From the NCBI RefSeq assembly GCF_016595675.1, contig NZ_JAENJH010000012.1, positions 1 to 64,000 on the forward strand: a DNA stretch of 64,000 nucleotides, written 5' to 3'. The notes under the pieces were generated by a model that made no database searches, had not been told where the DNA came from, and saw nothing but the letters and a program-made list of their open reading frames with translations. The DNA comes from Prauserella cavernicola (GTDB lineage: Bacteria > Actinomycetota > Actinomycetes > Mycobacteriales > Pseudonocardiaceae). Positions 53,098 to 61,225 of the stretch are shown piece after piece. How positions within the stretch are numbered: position 1 is the stretch's first letter; every line of letters starts with the position of its first letter. Both the position numbers and the translations under genes were made by a program.

Positions 53098-54258
53098 GTG
53101 ACCGACGGCCCCGGCCTCTACCAGCTCGCAGAGGAGCACGAGGAGCTGCGCGCCGCGGTGCGCGCCCTTGCCGAGAAGGAGATCGCGCCCTACGCCGCCG
53201 AGGTGGACGAGGACGAGCGGTATCCGGTCGAGGCGAGCGAGGCACTCAGCAAAGCCGGCTTCCAGGCGATCCACATCCCGGAGGAGTACGAGGGTCAGGG
53301 TGCCGACGCGATCGCGGCGTGCATCGTGATCGAGGAGGTGGCGCGCGTCGACGCGTCGGCCTCGCTCATCCCGGCCGTGAACAAGCTGGGCACGCAGCCG
53401 ATCCTGCTGTCGGCTTCCGACGAGGTGAAGAAGCTCGTGCTGCCCTCCATCGCCTCGGGTGAGGCGTCGGCGTCGTACGCGCTGTCCGAGCGCGAGGCCG
53501 GTTCGGACACGGCCTCCATGCGCACGCGCGCCAAGCGCGACGGCGACAACTGGGTGCTCAACGGCACGAAGTGCTGGATCACCAACGCCGGTGAGTCCAC
53601 CTGGTACACCGTGATGGCGGTGAGCGACCCCGACGCGCCGAAGAAGTCCAACGGTATCTCCGCGTTCGTGGTGCACAAGGACGATCCCGGTTTCACGGTG
53701 GGCCCGAAGGAGAAGAAGCTCGGCATCAAGGGCTCGCCCACGCGGGAGATCTACTTCGAGAACTGCACCATCCCGGCCGAGCGGATCATCGGCGAGCCGG
53801 GCACTGGACTCAAGACGGCGCTGCGCACGCTGGACCACACGCGGCCGACGATCGGCGCGCAGGCGCTGGGCATCGCGCAGGGTGCGCTGGACGCCACGGT
53901 GGCCTACGTGAAGGACCGCAAGCAGTTCGGCAAGGCGATCGGCGAGTTCCAGGGCGTGCAGTTCATGCTCGCCGACATGGGCACCAAGATCGAGGCCGCG
54001 CGGCACCTGGTCTACGCCAGTGCCGCCGCCACCGAGCGGGGTGACTCCAGGGCGAGCTTCATGGCCAGCGCGGCCAAGACCTACGCCTCCGACATCGCCA
54101 TGTCGGTGACCACGGACGCGGTGCAGCTCTTCGGCGGCGCGGGCTACACCCGGGACTTCCCGGTGGAGCGCATGATGCGCGACGCCAAGATCACCCAGAT
54201 CTACGAGGGCACCAACCAGATCCAGCGCATGGTGATGGCCCGCCAGCTGCTCAAGTGA
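53098..54258 (+). CDS. Acyl-CoA dehydrogenase (FadE25-like)
   Basis: A 386-residue flavoprotein that introduces the alpha-beta double bond in acyl-CoA. It shows ALSEREAGSDTASMRT (FAD/substrate contact), WITNAGES, DRKQFGKAIGEFQGVQFMLADM, and the C-terminal catalytic Glu region TQIYEGTNQIQRMVMAR. Length is normal. AAAGG precedes GTG 53098. In mycobacteria FadE25 is next to purE/purK (Rv3274c-Rv3276c), and here the gene lies 2 kb beyond purE, so it is the likely ortholog. A strong hairpin follows. Confidence 0.93.
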   Translation: MTDGPGLYQLAEEHEELRAAVRALAEKEIAPYAAEVDEDERYPVEASEALSKAGFQAIHIPEEYEGQGADAIAACIVIEEVARVDASASLIPAVNKLGTQPILLSASDEVKKLVLPSIASGEASASYALSEREAGSDTASMRTRAKRDGDNWVLNGTKCWITNAGESTWYTVMAVSDPDAPKKSNGISAFVVHKDDPGFTVGPKEKKLGIKGSPTREIYFENCTIPAERIIGEPGTGLKTALRTLDHTRPTIGAQALGIAQGALDATVAYVKDRKQFGKAIGEFQGVQFMLADMGTKIEAARHLVYASAAATERGDSRASFMASAAKTYASDIAMSVTTDAVQLFGGAGYTRDFPVERMMRDAKITQIYEGTNQIQRMVMARQLLK

Positions 54259-54262
54259 TCCG

Positions 54263-54307
54263 CCGGCCAGGACGTTCTCTCGGGCAAGGGGAGAGCGTCC
54301 TGGCCGG
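54263..54307 (+). terminator. Strong hairpin terminator after the dehydrogenase gene
   Basis: Arms CCGGCCAGGACG (54263-54274) and its complement (54296-54307) extend by CTCTC/GAGAG across a two-base bulge. It begins 4 bases after the stop codon. No T-tract. About 165 bases up to the DUF3800 stop hold nothing clear beyond this. Confidence 0.75.
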
Positions 54308-54473
54308 AACGGGTGGGGGACTGACGACGTTCCTGGCCTCCTCGGGGCCGCCGAGCCCCGCAGATGGTGGCGATCGAGTGTGTTTGTGCGTTAACCTAGG
54401 TGGGCGCGGACGGCCGTCTGCTGGTGGAGACACTGGCTTCCGCTTTCGCAGCGGCTAAGCCGGTCGACGCGCC

Positions 54474-55214
54474 TCACAAGGTCGCCACCCACGGGTAGGC
54501 GGCCTTTGTGGTCTCATATCGCGGATGCATCTTGAGGCCATAGGACGTCAGACATGCAGGGCCACTGCCGCGCCGGTACAGGCACGGACTGAGTTCCTGA
54601 AGATATCGGCGTTCCGTATTGCCGAAGCCGTCGACGTTGAACGCCGAACCACAAGCCGATGCGGCAAGGTCGCCGAGTTGTAGAAGTTCGAAGTTCTGGG
54701 GCTGGTCCATTCGGCCGCCCCGTGGGTTCAGATGTCCCCACTCGATGGACGTGTCGGGCTTTTTGCGCAGGTTTTCCTCGTACTCGCGAAGCTTTGCGAT
54801 CTTGAACCGCTGAATGTGCGCCATCGTGTAGTGCAAGATGCGCCTTCTGTCGCGGGCGATCCACGAGAGTCGCTCCAGCAGGAATCGCAAGGTGTAAAGG
54901 TAGCTCTGGTCCTCATTGAGCGGCTCGCCGGTCAGATGCTGCTTGCACACCACCACTGTTGACACGGTGAGCCACGGTTGACTTGCCAACGTCTTCGCGA
55001 CGTGAAGTCGTTGCCCGTGTGGTTTCAGGTTCTTCCACGAGAGGTGATCGCCTGGTCTCCGACGGAGGTCGAGGCGAAGCCTGGCCAGCAGTTCTTTCGC
55101 GTGTGTCAGGTCTTCGTCGGCGACGATGACGGCGGCCATGATGAAGTGAGCGCTTGCCTTCTTTCCGCGGGCTCGCTGTCCCGATTCGTCAATGAAGGCG
55201 TGGAGCAGCGACAC
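54474..55214 (-). CDS. DUF3800 domain protein
   Basis: A 246-residue protein beginning SLLHAFIDESGQ, the FIDESG motif of DUF3800, with further acidic residues and the LLQLGDLAASACGSAFN segment near the C-terminus. DUF3800 proteins are predicted RNase H-like and often sit in mobile or defence contexts; activity is unproven. Base composition is clearly lower in GC, with many A/T third positions, unlike both neighbours, so it is probably acquired. GTG 55214 is assumed; no partner gene, integrase or repeat flank is visible. Confidence 0.75.
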   Translation of the reverse strand: MSLLHAFIDESGQRARGKKASAHFIMAAVIVADEDLTHAKELLARLRLDLRRRPGDHLSWKNLKPHGQRLHVAKTLASQPWLTVSTVVVCKQHLTGEPLNEDQSYLYTLRFLLERLSWIARDRRRILHYTMAHIQRFKIAKLREYEENLRKKPDTSIEWGHLNPRGGRMDQPQNFELLQLGDLAASACGSAFNVDGFGNTERRYLQELSPCLYRRGSGPACLTSYGLKMHPRYETTKAAYPWVATL

Positions 55215-55340
55215 CGAGCCAACGTAAAGCCTCCATTGGCGACGTTGCGTCTGCCATTCGAGCGAATCTTAACTTTCCGTGTTCTGGTGATTGCGTTGCG
55301 CCAACGCGATGCTTTGCCGAGGTACGGCGGGCATGCTGAG

Positions 55341-55982
55341 TCAGCCGGGCTTGCGAGCGAGCAGGTACGCCTGGGGCGTCGTCTCGGGGTAGTCGCCCTC
55401 GGAGTCCGGTTCGCGGAGCAGCCTGGCGCTCACCGGCAGGCCCGCGTCGTGCAGTTGCCGCGCGAGGTGGTCGGGGTGGCGCTGGTGGAAGTCGAGGTCC
55501 ACCGGATGTCCGCCCGCGGTCTTCTTGTGCAGCACTCCCTCGCCCGCGGGGAACGCGAGCTGGAGGTGTCCGCCCGGCGCGAGGACGCGGTGGAACTCGG
55601 CGAGCACATCCTCCACGTGGGGGACGTGCATGAGCGAGTACCAGGCCACGGCGCCGCCGAGCGAGGAATCGTCGAGCGCCAGTTCGGTCATGGAGCCCAC
55701 CTCGAACCGCAGTCCGGGATGGCGTTCGCGGGCGCGCGCGATCATCTCCGGCGACAGGTCGATGCCGAACGCGGGCACGCCGAGCGCGTGCAGGTGGGCC
55801 GTGATCCTGCCGGGGCCGCAGCCGACGTCGGCGACGGCACCGGCGTCGCGCACGAACTCTGCGAACGCCGCGAGCACGGCCCGGTCCAGCGGTTTCGCCG
55901 CCAGTTCGGCCTCGATCCACACCGCGTAGTCGGCCGCGATCGTGTCGTAGGACGCTCGCGTGCGGGTGAGGAAGTCGGTCAC
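55341..55982 (-). CDS. SAM-dependent class I methyltransferase
   Basis: A 213-residue Rossmann-fold methyltransferase. Motif I is AVADVGCGPGRITAHL (about 48-63), the acidic motif II is FGIDLSPEMIARAR, and ERHPGLRFEVGSM and HRVLAPGGHLQLAF are the later motifs. The substrate is unknown. It lies between the low-GC DUF3800 gene and a DUF6204 gene on the same strand, 14 bases from the latter's stop. Confidence 0.85.
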   Translation of the reverse strand: MTDFLTRTRASYDTIAADYAVWIEAELAAKPLDRAVLAAFAEFVRDAGAVADVGCGPGRITAHLHALGVPAFGIDLSPEMIARARERHPGLRFEVGSMTELALDDSSLGGAVAWYSLMHVPHVEDVLAEFHRVLAPGGHLQLAFPAGEGVLHKKTAGGHPVDLDFHQRHPDHLARQLHDAGLPVSARLLREPDSEGDYPETTPQAYLLARKPG

Positions 55983-55995
55983 CGGGATCTCCAGT

Positions 55996-56325
55996 TCAGC
56001 GACTGCGGATCTTGATGTCGTCCTGGTTCGTCGCGGTGGTGGTCAGCTCGCCGTGCGGGTAGCCCGCCGCCGCCAGCGTCTCGATGGCCGCGAGTTCGCC
56101 CTCGTCGGCGGCGTCGCGCTCCTCGCGTTCGCCCGCGGGCACCGACACCTCGATGCGGAAGGTGAACGGCCGCAGCGATCGGTCGTAGGTCAGCGTCCCC
56201 TCACGGGTGAAGCCGCTGCGCAGGAGGCTGTGCTCGTCGGCCTCGGCGCGCAGGCGTGCCCTGGTGTCGTCGGACAGCCCGGCGAAGGTGCCGCGCACGA
56301 GCACGCGGTAGGTCCGGTCCAGCAT
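55996..56325 (-). CDS. DUF6204-like small protein
   Basis: A 109-residue soluble protein. The pattern YRVLVRGTFAGLSDDTRARL and RPFTFRIEVSVP recalls the DUF6204 family of actinobacteria. Acidic middle region and an odd NQDDIKIRSR tail. ATG 56325 is selected over a more distant in-frame start because no ribosome-binding site supports the longer form. It is divergent from a GNAT gene. Confidence 0.6.
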   Translation of the reverse strand: MLDRTYRVLVRGTFAGLSDDTRARLRAEADEHSLLRSGFTREGTLTYDRSLRPFTFRIEVSVPAGEREERDAADEGELAAIETLAAAGYPHGELTTTATNQDDIKIRSR

Positions 56326-56407
56326 GGCAAACCGTAGCGCCGGAAACCGGTCTGGACCACTGGATTTCGCTCGCGCCCGCACGGCGGCGCGTGCCAGGAT
56401 CGTGGCC

Positions 56408-56878
56408 GTGACAACGCTGCAGGTCAGCCGGGTTCCGGTGGATGATGCCGAGGCCGCGGGGATCCTGCGTGCCTACTTCGCCGACATCGCGGGCCGCTAC
56501 TACGGCAGGCCCGCCACCGACGCCGAGCTCGACGAGGCGATGACGGAGGACCCGAGCGACGGCCTCGGCGTGCTGCTGCTCGCCCGGATCGACGGTCGCA
56601 CCGTGGCGTGCGCGGGGCTGCGGCCGCATCGCGACGGTTTCGCCGAACTCAAGCGGTTGTACGTGCTGCCCGGTTTTCGTGGTCGCGGGATCGCCGCGGG
56701 GCTGCTGGCCGAGGTCGAGCGCATCGCGCGCGAGCAGGGCGCATCCGTCATCCGGCTGGACACGCGTGGCGACCTGGTGGAGGCGCGCGGTCTCTACGCC
56801 AAGCACGGTTACCGCGAGATTCCCGCCTACAACGCGGAGCCCTACGCGCAGCACTGGTTCGAGAAAAGGCTTCGATGA
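56408..56878 (+). CDS. GNAT N-acetyltransferase
   Basis: A 156-residue GNAT protein. ELKRLYVLPGFRGRGIAAGLL carries the acetyl-CoA loop, followed by ARGLYAKHGYREIPAYN, a typical end of the family. GTG 56408 is used for the AGGA about 8 bases upstream. Substrate unknown. The divergent neighbour is a DUF6204 gene with an 82-base gap. Confidence 0.85.
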   Translation: MTTLQVSRVPVDDAEAAGILRAYFADIAGRYYGRPATDAELDEAMTEDPSDGLGVLLLARIDGRTVACAGLRPHRDGFAELKRLYVLPGFRGRGIAAGLLAEVERIAREQGASVIRLDTRGDLVEARGLYAKHGYREIPAYNAEPYAQHWFEKRLR

Positions 56879-56977
56879 CCCGTTACCGGAGCGGTGAGGT
56901 TCTTTCCGTCCGCTTTACCTGACGCGGTTACGATCACCCAGTAGTTGAATGTTCCACTATAAGGGGGCTTGATCGGC

Positions 56978-57415
56978 ATGTTCAGTCGGATCCAGGACGT
57001 CGCGGCGCTCGTCGGCCGTGTCGCCATCGGCGTGGTGTTCCTCGCACACGGACTCGACAAGTGGGAGACGGGAATCGGCGGCACCGCGGACATGGTCGGG
57101 TCGATGGGCATCCCGCTGCCGACGGTGACCGCTGTCTTCCTGATCGCGGTGGAGGTCATCGGCTCGATCTTGTTCATCGCCGGGCTCGCGCTGCCGCTCG
57201 TCGGCATCGGTTACGCCATCACCGGCCTCGGCGCGGTCTTCTACGTGCACCTCGACAACGGGCTGCTCGGCGAGGGCGGCTACGAACTGGTGCTGGTGCT
57301 CGCGCTCGCCGGACTCGCCCTCGGCTTCAACGGCGGCAGGCTCTCGATCGACCACCTGGTCTTCGGTCGCAAGCGCGCGGCGAACAAAGCCGACGCCGAG
57401 CTCCAGACCGCCTGA
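56978..57415 (+). CDS. DoxX family membrane protein
   Basis: A 145-residue protein with four hydrophobic helices and the DoxX start ALVGRVAIGVVFLAHGLDKW. Actinobacterial DoxX proteins are linked to thiol-redox protection at the membrane. ATG 56978 has AAGGGGG about 10 bases upstream; a TATAAG -10-like sequence is at 56958-56963. A bidirectional hairpin separates it from the convergent TIGR03089 gene. Confidence 0.85.
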   Translation: MFSRIQDVAALVGRVAIGVVFLAHGLDKWETGIGGTADMVGSMGIPLPTVTAVFLIAVEVIGSILFIAGLALPLVGIGYAITGLGAVFYVHLDNGLLGEGGYELVLVLALAGLALGFNGGRLSIDHLVFGRKRAANKADAELQTA

Positions 57416-57425
57416 CGACCGGCGC

Positions 57426-57453
57426 CGGTCCTGCTCAGCGTCGAGCAGGACCG
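57426..57453. terminator. Bidirectional hairpin terminator
   Basis: Perfect 11-base arms CGGTCCTGCTC (57426-57436) and its complement (57443-57453) around a 6-base loop, between the stop codons of the convergent DoxX and TIGR03089 genes. Confidence 0.8.
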
Positions 57454-57454
57454 A

Positions 57455-58174
57455 TCACGTCAGCTCCACGGTGGTGCGCTCGGCCTCCCGGTGCGCGGCC
57501 AGCTTGTCCGGCACGGAACCGGTGACCTGCACCAGGTGCGCACCCACCGACAGCGGTGCCAGCAGCGCGTCGAGCACGCCGTCGGCCAGTGTCCACTCCC
57601 TGGTGGACAGCACCCGATCGCCCCCACCGATCCCGAGTTCGCCCGCCCGCGCACGGGCCTGGGCGAGAACCTCGTCGACCGTCGAGCCCAGCAGCGCGGG
57701 CGTATCACCCGCGATGGGCAGCAGCGGCGAGAAGTCGTCGCCGGAGAGCCGGGCCTCCGACAGGTAGTCCAGCGCACCGGACGGCGTCGCGCCGCCGAGT
57801 CCACGGCCGAGCGGGTCGAGCGCGACGACCGCCGTGGTCTCCGCCTCGCCCACCTGGTCCGCGGCACCGTCGGGACCCACGAACGCCACGCGCGCCCCGG
57901 CCGCGCCGGCCACCACGTGCGCCCCGCACCACCACGTGCCCAGCAACACCCCGGCCGTCTGCCAGTGGGCGGGCAGGTCCACGGCGACGGCGTCGCCCTC
58001 CTCCACGTCGAGCTCCTCGACCAGCCAGTTCGCGGTCTTGGCCGCCCAGTTCACGAGGGTGGCGACCGACAGCTCGATCCGGCTGCCCAGCGCGTCGTCG
58101 TAGTGCGTCACCACCGGGCGGGCGGAGGACGACAGCAGGGGCCGGAGAAGGTGCTCGGTGAGACTCACGGCCAC
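57455..58174 (-). CDS. TIGR03089 family protein
   Basis: A 239-residue protein that resembles the N-terminal half of an AMP-binding enzyme (WAAKTANWLVEELDVEEGDAVAV, ALDPLGRGLG) but is truncated: it has no TSGTTG loop or C-terminal lysine domain. This matches TIGR03089, conserved next to LCP genes in actinobacteria (Rv3268 by position). Catalysis seems unlikely. GTG 58174 or 58168. It lies 8 bases from the LCP gene's stop. Confidence 0.85.
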   Translation of the reverse strand: MAVSLTEHLLRPLLSSSARPVVTHYDDALGSRIELSVATLVNWAAKTANWLVEELDVEEGDAVAVDLPAHWQTAGVLLGTWWCGAHVVAGAAGARVAFVGPDGAADQVGEAETTAVVALDPLGRGLGGATPSGALDYLSEARLSGDDFSPLLPIAGDTPALLGSTVDEVLAQARARAGELGIGGGDRVLSTREWTLADGVLDALLAPLSVGAHLVQVTGSVPDKLAAHREAERTTVELT

Positions 58175-58182
58175 GACTGTAA

Positions 58183-59454
58183 CTAGTTCACGCAGGGCGC
58201 CGTGGCCCGCATCGGCGCTGCGGCAGGCGCCGATCCACCGCCCGAAGGCTGCTGCTGATCCCGCTTCGCCAGGTCGTCGACGAAGCCGCGCACCTCGCCG
58301 AGATCGACGGTGACGATGCTCTGCCCGTCCTGGCTGCGCGCGCCGACCTGCTCGACCGGGATCGTCACGAACTCCATGTCGCCGTTGGCGATTCCCTTTG
58401 CCTGCTCGGCGAAACCGAGCAGGTTGAGGCCGGGGTCGAGCACGAGCGAGCGGCGCAGCGTCTCGGTGAGCTGGCCCAGCCGCTCCGAGTTGGTGAGCGT
58501 GCCGGCCGAGAGCACCTGGTTCAGCGCAGAGGAGAGGAACACCTGCTGGCGGACGATCCGGTCGAGGTCACCCCTCGGGAGGTTCTTGCGCTGCCGCACG
58601 AACGACAGCGCCTCGCCGCCCGAGACCACCTGCGGGCCCGCGGCGAAGTCGGCGCCCGAGTCCTTGTCGACGGTGGGGGCGTTGAGACACACCTCGACGC
58701 CCCCGAGCGACTCGGTGAGCAGGTAGAAGCCGAGCAGGTTGATCTCGGCGTAGTGGTCGATGCGGACCTGGGTGAAGTCCTGGACCGTCCGGACCAGCGC
58801 CCGGCGGCCCGCCTGGTCGGAGTCGCGCTCGACCCGCGCGTGGTCGGTCATGCCCTCGGCGCGCAGCCGCTGCGACTCGGCGACCTTCGCGGCACCGTAG
58901 GCCGAGTTGATCTTTCCCTTGCCGCCCTGCGGGACGTCGACCCACGTGTCGCGGGGGATGGAGATGCCGGTGGGCTTCCCACCGTTCTTGGGGATGCGCA
59001 GCACGATCAGGGTGTCGGTGTTGACGCCGGCTTTGTCCTCGGTGCGCAGCTCCTTGAGCATCGACAGCGGCAGCGGGTTGCCCTGCATGTCGTTTCGGGA
59101 GTCGGCCCCGACGAGCAGGATGTCGGTGGCGCCGTCGTCCTGCGGCGGAGGGGGAGGGGTGTCCGGGTCCTCGTCGTCGACGTTCTGCTGCAGCGCATCG
59201 GTGGTCTGCACGTTGTCCTGCAGGTCGTCCAGCGTGGTGTAGGCGTAGCCGGTGGCGGCGAGCGCGACCACCGACAACAGGGCTACCACAGTCCGGACCG
59301 TCCCCCTGCCGACCGCCCGCAGTCTGCTGCGGCGTGGCGGCGCGGGGGCGGGACGGGGACGGGGGTACGGCGTCGGAACCGGACGGGCCACCGCCTCGTC
59401 GGCAGGCTCCTTCGCCTCCGGTTCCCCACCCTCGCGCTCGTCGCGCTCGTCCAC
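58183..59454 (-). CDS. LytR-CpsA-Psr (LCP) family protein
   Basis: A 423-residue LCP ligase that attaches polyprenyl-linked glycopolymers to peptidoglycan. A Pro-rich cytoplasmic start, one membrane helix (about 55-75) and the LCP domain follow: VGADSRNDMQGNPLP, TLIVLRIPKNGG, SIPRDTWVDV, GKINSAYGAAK and FVRQRKNLP. Unlike the next gene it has no LytR_C domain, only a short proline-rich tail ending APCVN. GGAGGAG precedes GTG 59454. Confidence 0.9.
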   Translation of the reverse strand: MDERDEREGGEPEAKEPADEAVARPVPTPYPRPRPAPAPPRRSRLRAVGRGTVRTVVALLSVVALAATGYAYTTLDDLQDNVQTTDALQQNVDDEDPDTPPPPPQDDGATDILLVGADSRNDMQGNPLPLSMLKELRTEDKAGVNTDTLIVLRIPKNGGKPTGISIPRDTWVDVPQGGKGKINSAYGAAKVAESQRLRAEGMTDHARVERDSDQAGRRALVRTVQDFTQVRIDHYAEINLLGFYLLTESLGGVEVCLNAPTVDKDSGADFAAGPQVVSGGEALSFVRQRKNLPRGDLDRIVRQQVFLSSALNQVLSAGTLTNSERLGQLTETLRRSLVLDPGLNLLGFAEQAKGIANGDMEFVTIPVEQVGARSQDGQSIVTVDLGEVRGFVDDLAKRDQQQPSGGGSAPAAAPMRATAPCVN

Positions 59455-59495
59455 GCTGGCTCCTCCCCACCCCGCGTGCGATCCGAACGATCAGT

Positions 59496-61070
59496 TTAGT
59501 TGACGCAGGGCACTCCACCGGCCGTTATCGGTTCCTCGGCCGGGTCATCCTCGGAGGTCTGCTCCTGGCTCGTGGTGGTGGGTTCGGAGTACTGCCGCGC
59601 GTGGCCCGTGAAGCTGGCCGGCCGCGCCTCGACCGACGAGCCGTACTGGAAGTCGGTGCCGAACAGCACCTGCAGCTGACCACTCGGCACCGTGTCGTCG
59701 GGCTCGGCGGCGACCTCGCCGCCGAGTGCCTGCTTCAGTAGCTCGGCACCCACCTCGTCGCCCGGCGCGTACCGCACCACGGTGGCGGTCTGCGGGTCCA
59801 TTGTGGCCGAACTCTCGCCGAGGAAACCGTTGTCCTGCAACTTGTCCCGCATCTCTTCACCGAGACCGGGGTCGCCGGAGGCGTTGTAGATCTCAACGGT
59901 GTAGTTCTCGGCCCCCTCGATGGTGGTAGGCGCCGCGGACCCGTTCGGGCCTGCCTCGTCGTCCTCGTAGCCGACGAGGCCGTCGACGAACTTCCTGACC
60001 TCGTCGACGTCGATCTCGAGCGCCAGCGCGGCGCCGAACCGCGCGTTGCCCACCACAGGAATGGTGCGGAACTCGACGTTGCCGCCGCTGAGGTTGCGCA
60101 TCTGCGCCGCGAACTGCAACAGGTCCCAGTCCTGGGAGAGCACCACCGAGCGCTGCACCGCGCCAACCACGTCACCGATCTTGCCGGGGTTGAACAGCGT
60201 GTCGGGGGAGAGCATCTTGCGGACCAGCCCGGAGAGGAACGCCTGCTGCCGCGCGATGCGGTCGAGGTCGCCGTTGGGCAGCCCGTAGCGCTGCCGCACG
60301 AACGCGAGCGCCTGCACGCCCTCGATCGTCTGCGCGCCCGCGCGCAGGTTGACGCCGGACTTCCGCTCGCGCACCGGCTCGTTCAGGCACACCTCGACGC
60401 CGCCGAGCGCCTTGGTGACCTCGTAGAAGCTGGCCAGGTTCACCTCGGCGTAGCGGTCGATGAGTCCCGGCTTGTCGAGCAGCTGCTCGATGGTGGCGAT
60501 CAGGTTCTTGCGGCCGGCGACCTTGGCCTGCTCGTCGATCTCCTCGAGGTCGGTCTCGCCCTCGTTCTGCAGCGTGCTGAACGTGTCGTTGTAGGCGTAG
60601 ACGAACGCGCTGTTGAGCTTGTGGGTGCCGTAGCCGCCCGCCAGTTCCACCCAGGTGTCGCGGGGGAACGAGATGGCGGTGGCGCGAGTGCCGTCCTGGG
60701 GGATGTGCACCAGGATCATCGTGTCCGTCTGGCGCTCGCCCGTCGCCTCGCCGGCGTGCAGCCGGTCGAGCACCTCCTGCGGCAGCGGGTTGCCCTGAGC
60801 GTCGGTGCGGCTGTCCTGGCCGACGAGCAGGATGTCGATGGCTCCGTCGAGTGGTTCGGCCTGAGGGTCGACGTCGGAGCCGAAGACGTCGGTGGTGGTG
60901 ACACCGTCGTTCACGCCGCCGATGAACTGCCACAGGTACCAGGTCAGAGCCAGCACAGTGACAGAGAGCAGCGAGACGACGACCTTGCCACCGCGCAGCG
61001 CGAGCGTGCCCACCCGTCCCCTGCGGTGCACCGTGGGCGCCTCGACCGGTCCCCGCGGCCAGCCGGTCAC
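59496..61070 (-). CDS. LytR-CpsA-Psr family protein with LytR_C domain
   Basis: A 524-residue LCP protein. One membrane helix at about 27-50 is followed by the LCP domain (LLVGQDSRTDAQGN, SFPRDTWVEL, AFVRQRYGLP). A LytR_C-type domain lies at about 375-470 (YTVEIYNASGDPGLGEEM), and a Glu/Thr-rich tail ends GVPCVN. It lies upstream of the other LCP gene on the same strand (41 bases apart), so the two are likely co-transcribed paralogues. Divergent from rmlB. GGGGAGGAG precedes GTG 61070. Confidence 0.9.
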   Translation of the reverse strand: MTGWPRGPVEAPTVHRRGRVGTLALRGGKVVVSLLSVTVLALTWYLWQFIGGVNDGVTTTDVFGSDVDPQAEPLDGAIDILLVGQDSRTDAQGNPLPQEVLDRLHAGEATGERQTDTMILVHIPQDGTRATAISFPRDTWVELAGGYGTHKLNSAFVYAYNDTFSTLQNEGETDLEEIDEQAKVAGRKNLIATIEQLLDKPGLIDRYAEVNLASFYEVTKALGGVEVCLNEPVRERKSGVNLRAGAQTIEGVQALAFVRQRYGLPNGDLDRIARQQAFLSGLVRKMLSPDTLFNPGKIGDVVGAVQRSVVLSQDWDLLQFAAQMRNLSGGNVEFRTIPVVGNARFGAALALEIDVDEVRKFVDGLVGYEDDEAGPNGSAAPTTIEGAENYTVEIYNASGDPGLGEEMRDKLQDNGFLGESSATMDPQTATVVRYAPGDEVGAELLKQALGGEVAAEPDDTVPSGQLQVLFGTDFQYGSSVEARPASFTGHARQYSEPTTTSQEQTSEDDPAEEPITAGGVPCVN

Positions 61071-61225
61071 GTGCGCTCCTCCCCGTCAGTCCCGCAGTCA
61101 ACCCTACTGATGCGGACGTGAGAGGGACGTTCAAATCCGAAACGTTGCCCGGATGTTGCCTTCGCTCGCACCGGCGCCGTGGCACACTGCCCGGACGAGC
61201 CATGGGGGAACACGGGAGGCAAAGC

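Noticed and set aside
54393-54470. Possible tRNA in the gap before DUF3800
   Set aside because: No GGTTC-type T-arm with matching acceptor stem could be formed.
54400-54498. A 32-residue ORF (VGADGRLLVETLASAFAAAK...) between the terminator and the DUF3800 gene
   Set aside because: Plausible composition, but no ribosome-binding site, and it overlaps the 3' end of the DUF3800 gene. Could be a gene remnant; not supported enough.
57455-58174. TIGR03089 gene as a frameshifted acyl-CoA ligase
   Set aside because: The 239-residue length matches the known truncated TIGR03089 family and its usual position beside an LCP gene, so it is not a pseudogene.
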